A stretch of 7,454 nucleotides of DNA from Verrucomicrobiales bacterium (GTDB lineage: Bacteria; Verrucomicrobiota; Verrucomicrobiia; Verrucomicrobiales; DEV007): NCBI GenBank assembly GCA_003232855.1, contig QIKC01000196.1, positions 1 through 7,454 on the forward strand, in the 5' to 3' direction. Under the pieces are notes generated by a model. That model was given only the letters and a program-made list of their open reading frames with translations, did not search any database and had not been told where the DNA came from. Position numbers and translations under genes: made by a program. How positions within the stretch are numbered: position 1 is the stretch's first letter; the number at the start of each line of letters is the position of its first letter. This document shows positions 5,169 to 7,454 of this stretch, piece after piece.

Positions 5169-6503
5169 ATGTTTTTCCTCAGCAAGCTTCTCAAATTCGG
5201 CGGCGCCAGCGCCGTCAATAAGCTCAAGGATTCCGAAAAGCCCTTCCTCGACCATCTCGAAGACCTGCGCGTCACCCTGATGAAAGTGGCCATCACCCTA
5301 GTGGTGTCGACGCTCATCGCCTTCGTCTTCAACAAGCAACTCATCGGCATCATTCAGTACCCGCTGAGCCTCGCTGGAATCGAGACCATCGGCTCCTCCT
5401 TCGGCCCGGTGGAGGGCTTCATGGGCGTGCTCAAAATCTGCCTCTACACCGGCCTCGTCTGCTCTTTCCCGCTGATTCTCGTCTTCATCGGCGAATTCAT
5501 TATTCCCGGCCTCAATACCAAAGAGAAGAAACTCATCGTCCCGGTCATCATCTCCAGCTTCGTCCTGTTCGCCGCGGGCGCCGTCTTCGCCTACTTCGTC
5601 GTCATCCCGCGCGCCCTCGAATTTTTCATCGAATTCGGCGACGCGCGGGACATCGTCATGGATCTGCGTTTCAAGTACGCGGTCTCCTTTGTCACCATGC
5701 TCTGCCTCGTGTTCGGGCTGTGTTTTGAGTTGCCGGTGGTGGTTATGTCGTTGGTCAAACTCGACCTGCTCAACTCGACGATGATGCGCAACACGCGCTC
5801 CTACGCCATCATCGCCATGTTCATCCTCGCCGCGATCATCACCCCGACACCCGACATCTTCACCATGTCGCTGTTGGCCGGACCGATGATCCTGCTCTAC
5901 GAAATGTGTATCTGGATGGCCTGGTGGATGGAGCGTAAGGCGGCCAAAATCGAAGCTGCCGAAAAAGAGCAAGAGCACCGGGAGCTCGTCGAACGCCAGA
6001 AACGTTCTAGGCAGTTGGACGAAGCCAAGGAAGCCGAAGTGGGCGAAGTCACAAAAAGGGGAGGCGACGCCCTCGCCAAGACCGGCAGCGTCGGCACCCT
6101 CGCCTACGATCCCGACAACGAGGCCTCGTTCGAAGACGAGACCGCCGCCGCTGGCGATGAGGATCCCACTCCGGGCGATGGAGAAAACCAGAGCAGCGAT
6201 GTCGTTGATAACGAAAGCCCGAGCGCCGAGGTCGATCCGACCAGCGACGCCATCTGGGATACGCCGGTAGAACCCGCGACCGAACCCGAGCAGGCCGACG
6301 ATTACGATCCGCATCACTACGACCACAGCCCCCACGATGACGGCTACTTCAGCGGCTCGACCGAAGAGCTGAAGGAGTCCCTGCGCCGGGAAATTAGCGC
6401 CGATTTAAAAGACGTGCTCAAGAGGGAGCTGAAGGCCGAACTGCTCGCCGAATTACGCGAAGAATTACGCAACCCCATCGACGACGCGGACGCCGAATCC
6501 TAA
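5169..6503 (+). CDS. tatC: Sec-independent translocase TatC with long charged C-terminal tail
   Basis: TatC is the inner-membrane receptor of the twin-arginine pathway, which exports folded proteins. Residues 1-256 are a standard TatC: FLDHLEDLR (27-34) matches the cytoplasmic signal-peptide-binding segment, with Asp32 where E. coli has Glu15. GPVEGFMGVLKICL, EFIIPGLNTKEK (109-120), FVVIPRALEFF, CFELPV (185-190) and TPTPDIFTM (225-233) are all family positions. Six membrane segments can be placed at about 36-55, 88-111, 123-146, 171-196, 211-225 and 233-253. Unlike the usual ~250 residues, it is 444 long. The extra ~190 residues form a Lys/Glu-rich helical stretch (255-290), an acidic disordered region (310-380), a His patch (382-389) and a strongly amphipathic final helix (398-435). 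No tatA or tatB is in view. It follows argH by 27 bases without a Shine-Dalgarno sequence, and its stop lies 9 bases from that of the convergent kinase. Confidence 0.95.
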   Translation: MFFLSKLLKFGGASAVNKLKDSEKPFLDHLEDLRVTLMKVAITLVVSTLIAFVFNKQLIGIIQYPLSLAGIETIGSSFGPVEGFMGVLKICLYTGLVCSFPLILVFIGEFIIPGLNTKEKKLIVPVIISSFVLFAAGAVFAYFVVIPRALEFFIEFGDARDIVMDLRFKYAVSFVTMLCLVFGLCFELPVVVMSLVKLDLLNSTMMRNTRSYAIIAMFILAAIITPTPDIFTMSLLAGPMILLYEMCIWMAWWMERKAAKIEAAEKEQEHRELVERQKRSRQLDEAKEAEVGEVTKRGGDALAKTGSVGTLAYDPDNEASFEDETAAAGDEDPTPGDGENQSSDVVDNESPSAEVDPTSDAIWDTPVEPATEPEQADDYDPHHYDHSPHDDGYFSGSTEELKESLRREISADLKDVLKRELKAELLAELREELRNPIDDADAES

Positions 6504-6512
6504 CAGACGCCG

Positions 6513-7454
6513 CTACAGCGCGTCCAAAGCCTGCGCGGCGCTGCCGACGATACCGGCCTCATTGCCGAACTGCGCCGGCAGAATGCGTAGGTTGTCCGAA
6601 ACCACGTCCGAGACCAGGCTGCGCACCCGCCGCTCCAGGGGCTCGAACAGCAAATCCGCCGCCTTCGATATCCCGCCGCCGATCACGAACGCATCCGGGT
6701 TCAAGAGCCAGGCAGCACTTGCCAAAACCGAGCCCAGCCAGTCGGCGATCTGCACCCAGATATCGCAGGCCACGGGATCGCCCGCCGCCGCCAGTTCGGC
6801 CACGGCCTTCGGCGTCCAGCCGCCCGCAGGAGGCTGGCGTTCGAACATCCGCGCCGCCGCCAGCTCGCCGATTTGTCGGTTGCCCATGTAGGCTTCGATG
6901 GCTCCCGGTTGCCCGTAGGAACCGATCCGCCCCTGGTAATCGATCGACATTTGCCCCATCTCGCCAGCCGCGAAATGGCTGCCGCGGTAGAGTTTGCCGT
7001 CGATAATCAGCCCACCGCCGATACCCGTGCCCAAGGTCAGCGCCACCACATTGCGCAGGCCGCGCGCGGCGCCGTAACGCCACTCCGCGTAGGCCATGCA
7101 GTTGGCGTCGTTATCGACCAGCACCGGCAGCCCGGTCTTCGCCGCCAGGATTTCGCCCAAAGGCACGTCCGCCCAACCCTCGACATTGGACAAATGATGG
7201 ATGTGGCCATTGTCGAAATCCACCAGCCCGGGCACGCCGCAGCCGACCCCGACGATGTTGTCGTGCTCGGCGCACAGAGTGCCGACGGTATCCGCCATGG
7301 CGCCGATCAGCGCATCGGCCGAGGCGTAATCCGCCGTCGGCAACACCACCGGAGCGGTCGCGCCGGGGGCGAGCAAATCGGGCAACACCGCGATTTTCAC
7401 CGAGGTGCCACCAAAATCGATGCCCACCGCACGGCGGCCTTTGGTGTCTAACAA
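6513..7454 (-). CDS. ROK-family sugar kinase (glucokinase-like), lacking the zinc motif
   Basis: The 313 visible residues cover essentially the whole ROK fold. ATP-binding glycine loops are DFGGTSVK (13-20), LGTGIGGG (141-148) and GGGIS (259-263), and the catalytic Asp is D116 in VDNDAN. Such enzymes phosphorylate a hexose with ATP in the cytoplasm; glucose is the commonest substrate, but N-acetylmannosamine and others occur, so I give no symbol. The ROK zinc site, a His after EMG and CxCGxxGCxE, is missing: Gln168 replaces the His, and Gly178, Tyr180 and Ala185 replace the three Cys in GSYGQPGAIE. E187 is kept. There is no repressor-type N-terminal helix-turn-helix in view. The first in-frame start visible is a TTG at the last three bases of the window, so the true start may lie outside. 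The gene converges on tatC. Confidence 0.88.
   Translation of the reverse strand: MLDTKGRRAVGIDFGGTSVKIAVLPDLLAPGATAPVVLPTADYASADALIGAMADTVGTLCAEHDNIVGVGCGVPGLVDFDNGHIHHLSNVEGWADVPLGEILAAKTGLPVLVDNDANCMAYAEWRYGAARGLRNVVALTLGTGIGGGLIIDGKLYRGSHFAAGEMGQMSIDYQGRIGSYGQPGAIEAYMGNRQIGELAAARMFERQPPAGGWTPKAVAELAAAGDPVACDIWVQIADWLGSVLASAAWLLNPDAFVIGGGISKAADLLFEPLERRVRSLVSDVVSDNLRILPAQFGNEAGIVGSAAQALDAL

Noticed and set aside
4161..5255. A 364-codon open frame antisense to argH
   Set aside because: It lies opposite a gene with full family motifs, is low-complexity (Gly/Glu/Val/Arg-rich), and is the usual shadow of GC-rich coding DNA.
5298..6335. A 345-codon open frame antisense to tatC
   Set aside because: It is the mirror of the tatC codons, extremely rich in Asp/Glu/Gly with no recognisable domain, and has no ribosome-binding site.
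6483..6525. Inverted GACGCG/GGACGC repeats between tatC and the ROK gene as a bidirectional terminator
   Set aside because: Only six base pairs with loops of about 26-30 bases and no T-tract on either side.

Overview
The window is GC-rich, gene-dense bacterial chromosome made mostly of housekeeping genes. I see no phage, transposon, CRISPR array or defence cassette. Gene content, very weak Shine-Dalgarno signals, a TatC with a long charged tail and a ROK kinase lacking the usual zinc cysteines suggest a Verrucomicrobiota/PVC-type bacterium (perhaps an Opitutae relative). That placement is an impression from protein style, not a computed phylogeny.

Left end, minus strand: the first 24 codons of an exported protein of unknown function (1-74) lie 10 bases downstream of prmA (85-945), the ribosomal protein L11 methyltransferase. 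Upstream of prmA are a triple CGCGAAG repeat (962-987) and a minus-strand intrinsic terminator (1027-1064). The terminator follows a tRNA-Gly-like gene (1079-1145, minus) that has its own good promoter (1168-1196). That tRNA is the most notable object in the window: acceptor, D and T arms, the discriminator U and the encoded CCA are all correct, but about 8 bases are missing, including the anticodon and the 3' half of the anticodon stem.

Middle: an intact tRNA-Val(TAC) on the plus strand (1375-1449) is followed after 46 bases by a predicted lipoprotein with a complete trypsin-like His/Asp/Ser triad (1496-2344). Its stop codon directly abuts the stop codon of a convergent, membrane-anchored M23/LytM-type metallopeptidase (2345-3211, minus). 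That peptidase diverges from a Fur-family regulator (3227-3691) with only 15 bases between the two start codons.

Right half: fur is followed by argH (3777-5141, argininosuccinate lyase) after an 85-base spacer that holds a G-free, CCAAT-repeating leader. tatC (5169-6503, Tat translocase core subunit) follows argH after 27 bases. fur, argH and tatC share a strand and may be co-transcribed. tatC converges on a ROK-family sugar kinase (6513-7454, minus, possibly incomplete at its N-terminus) with 9 bases between stops.

The genes do not form one dedicated pathway: they cover translation (prmA, tRNAs), envelope proteolysis and peptidoglycan hydrolysis, metal-responsive regulation, arginine synthesis, protein export and sugar phosphorylation. 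I found no convincing new multi-gene system. The points worth a second look are the anticodon-less tRNA-Gly, the TatC tail, the zinc-less ROK kinase, the very tight gene junctions and the G-free argH leader.
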